DNA from: Calditrichota bacterium
GTDB lineage: Bacteria > CLD3
Direction of reading: 5' to 3'
NCBI GenBank assembly: GCA_008501735.1
Contig: QQUF01000001.1
Span: 1 to 21,534 of the forward strand
Length of the DNA stretch: 21,534 nucleotides
Part shown: piece after piece, positions 21,198 through 21,534 of the stretch
Numbering within the stretch: the stretch's first letter is position 1
Layout: each line of letters starts with the position of its first letter
Program-made: the position numbers and the translations under genes
The notes under the pieces: model-generated
Told to the model about the DNA's origin: nothing
The model's input: the letters and a program-made list of their open reading frames with translations, nothing else
The model's database searches: none

Positions 21198-21534
21198 TTA
21201 GTAATTCATAATTTCCAAAACCCTGCTGACAACTTTGTCAACAGCCAATTTTACATTTTCACTTACCTCCAAACCGAAGCCAACTTTTTCAGGTTTGATT
21301 CCAAGGAACAGAATCCTTGGTACTTCAATTTTTAGTGTTTCCATCAGAGTCAAAACAGTGTTCAAATTCAATTCGTGCAGTGAAAATCTAAAATCATTCG
21401 ATTTCAACGAAACGTCGTCAAGTTGAAATTCAAAAATTTGCTCGTCGGAGTTTGAGACATTTACACAATCAACCAAAATCACTTGTGAATAATTTTCAAA
21501 AAGTGAAATTGTGTCAACTCCCATAACTCCACCT
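21198..21534 (-). CDS. Hydrogenase maturation protease, M52 family (N-terminus beyond window)
   Basis: The visible 112 residues or so match the endopeptidase that cuts the C-terminal extension of the [NiFe] large subunit once nickel is in place. Features: QVILVDCVN with the metal-ligand Asp, FSLHELN with the ligand His, and the typical closing block ILFLGIKPEKVGFGLEVSENVKLAVDKVV. The frame stays open to the edge of the window, and family members have an N-terminal strand with a GN motif before this part, so the start lies outside. The first ATG in view is at 21524 and has a GGAG in front, so a short form cannot be wholly excluded. It leads into the cyclic-nucleotide-fold gene after 25 bases. 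Confidence 0.75.
   Translation of the reverse strand, partial: GGVMGVDTISLFENYSQVILVDCVNVSNSDEQIFEFQLDDVSLKSNDFRFSLHELNLNTVLTLMETLKIEVPRILFLGIKPEKVGFGLEVSENVKLAVDKVVSRVLEIMNY

Overview
The window is AT-rich and densely coded. It most likely comes from a member of the Bacteroidota/Chlorobiota-Ignavibacteria-Kapabacteria side of the FCB group. The main reason is three secreted proteins ending in the type A C-terminal sorting domain of the type IX secretion system (FPNPFNPSTTI near its start, SGIY late, a terminal KM..LK). Bacteroidota-like intergenic palindromes and AT-rich repeats fit this. Genes mostly have recognisable Shine-Dalgarno sequences (GGAG/AGGA), and several appear to start with TTG. 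The exact phylum is an inference.

Layout. (1) 1-1567, plus strand: the end of one T9SS cargo gene and a complete second one. They share a nearly identical C-terminal cassette of about 250 bp plus the following 3' sequence. (2) 1666-5723, minus strand, read right to left: ABC-transporter ATPase, DUF4340-type membrane-anchored protein, phosphohexomutase (GlmM-like), and a lone EutN/CcmL bacterial-microcompartment vertex protein. (3) 6095-9715, plus strand: a 1206-residue exported protein with two tandem units, each of seven FG-GAP/VCBS calcium-motif repeats plus an ASPIC/UnbV domain, then a T9SS domain. (4) 9786-12575, minus strand: a small unknown exported protein, a PAS-SpoIIE type phosphatase and a class V aminotransferase, apparently co-transcribed. 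(5) 12902-16428: monocistronic-looking metabolic genes for urocanate hydratase and an aldo/keto reductase, then a divergent CpcT/CpeT-like exported protein. (6) 16657-21534, minus strand: a run of closely packed genes. The upstream part is a [NiFe]-hydrogenase maturation block: maturation protease, cyclic-nucleotide-fold protein, a 63-residue protein, HypA, HypB and the Kae1-like half of HypF. It is followed by a HEAT-repeat protein and phosphate acetyltransferase.

How the parts work together. HypA and HypB deliver nickel, HypF with HypE makes the CN ligand, and the M52-type protease trims the large subunit, so a [NiFe] hydrogenase is expected just beyond the right edge. Phosphate acetyltransferase (acetyl-CoA to acetyl-phosphate) would fit a fermentative or facultative lifestyle with H2 metabolism; this is inference. 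The T9SS proteins are probably surface or secreted.

Most interesting points: the shared C-terminal cassette in neighbouring T9SS genes; a palindrome family that lies directly 3' of all three T9SS genes; a solitary microcompartment vertex gene touching glmM; a HypF reduced to its carbamoyltransferase half; a CpeT-family gene with no visible photosynthetic context; and three consecutive TTG starts in one operon. I found no convincing complete new defence or mobile system in the window.
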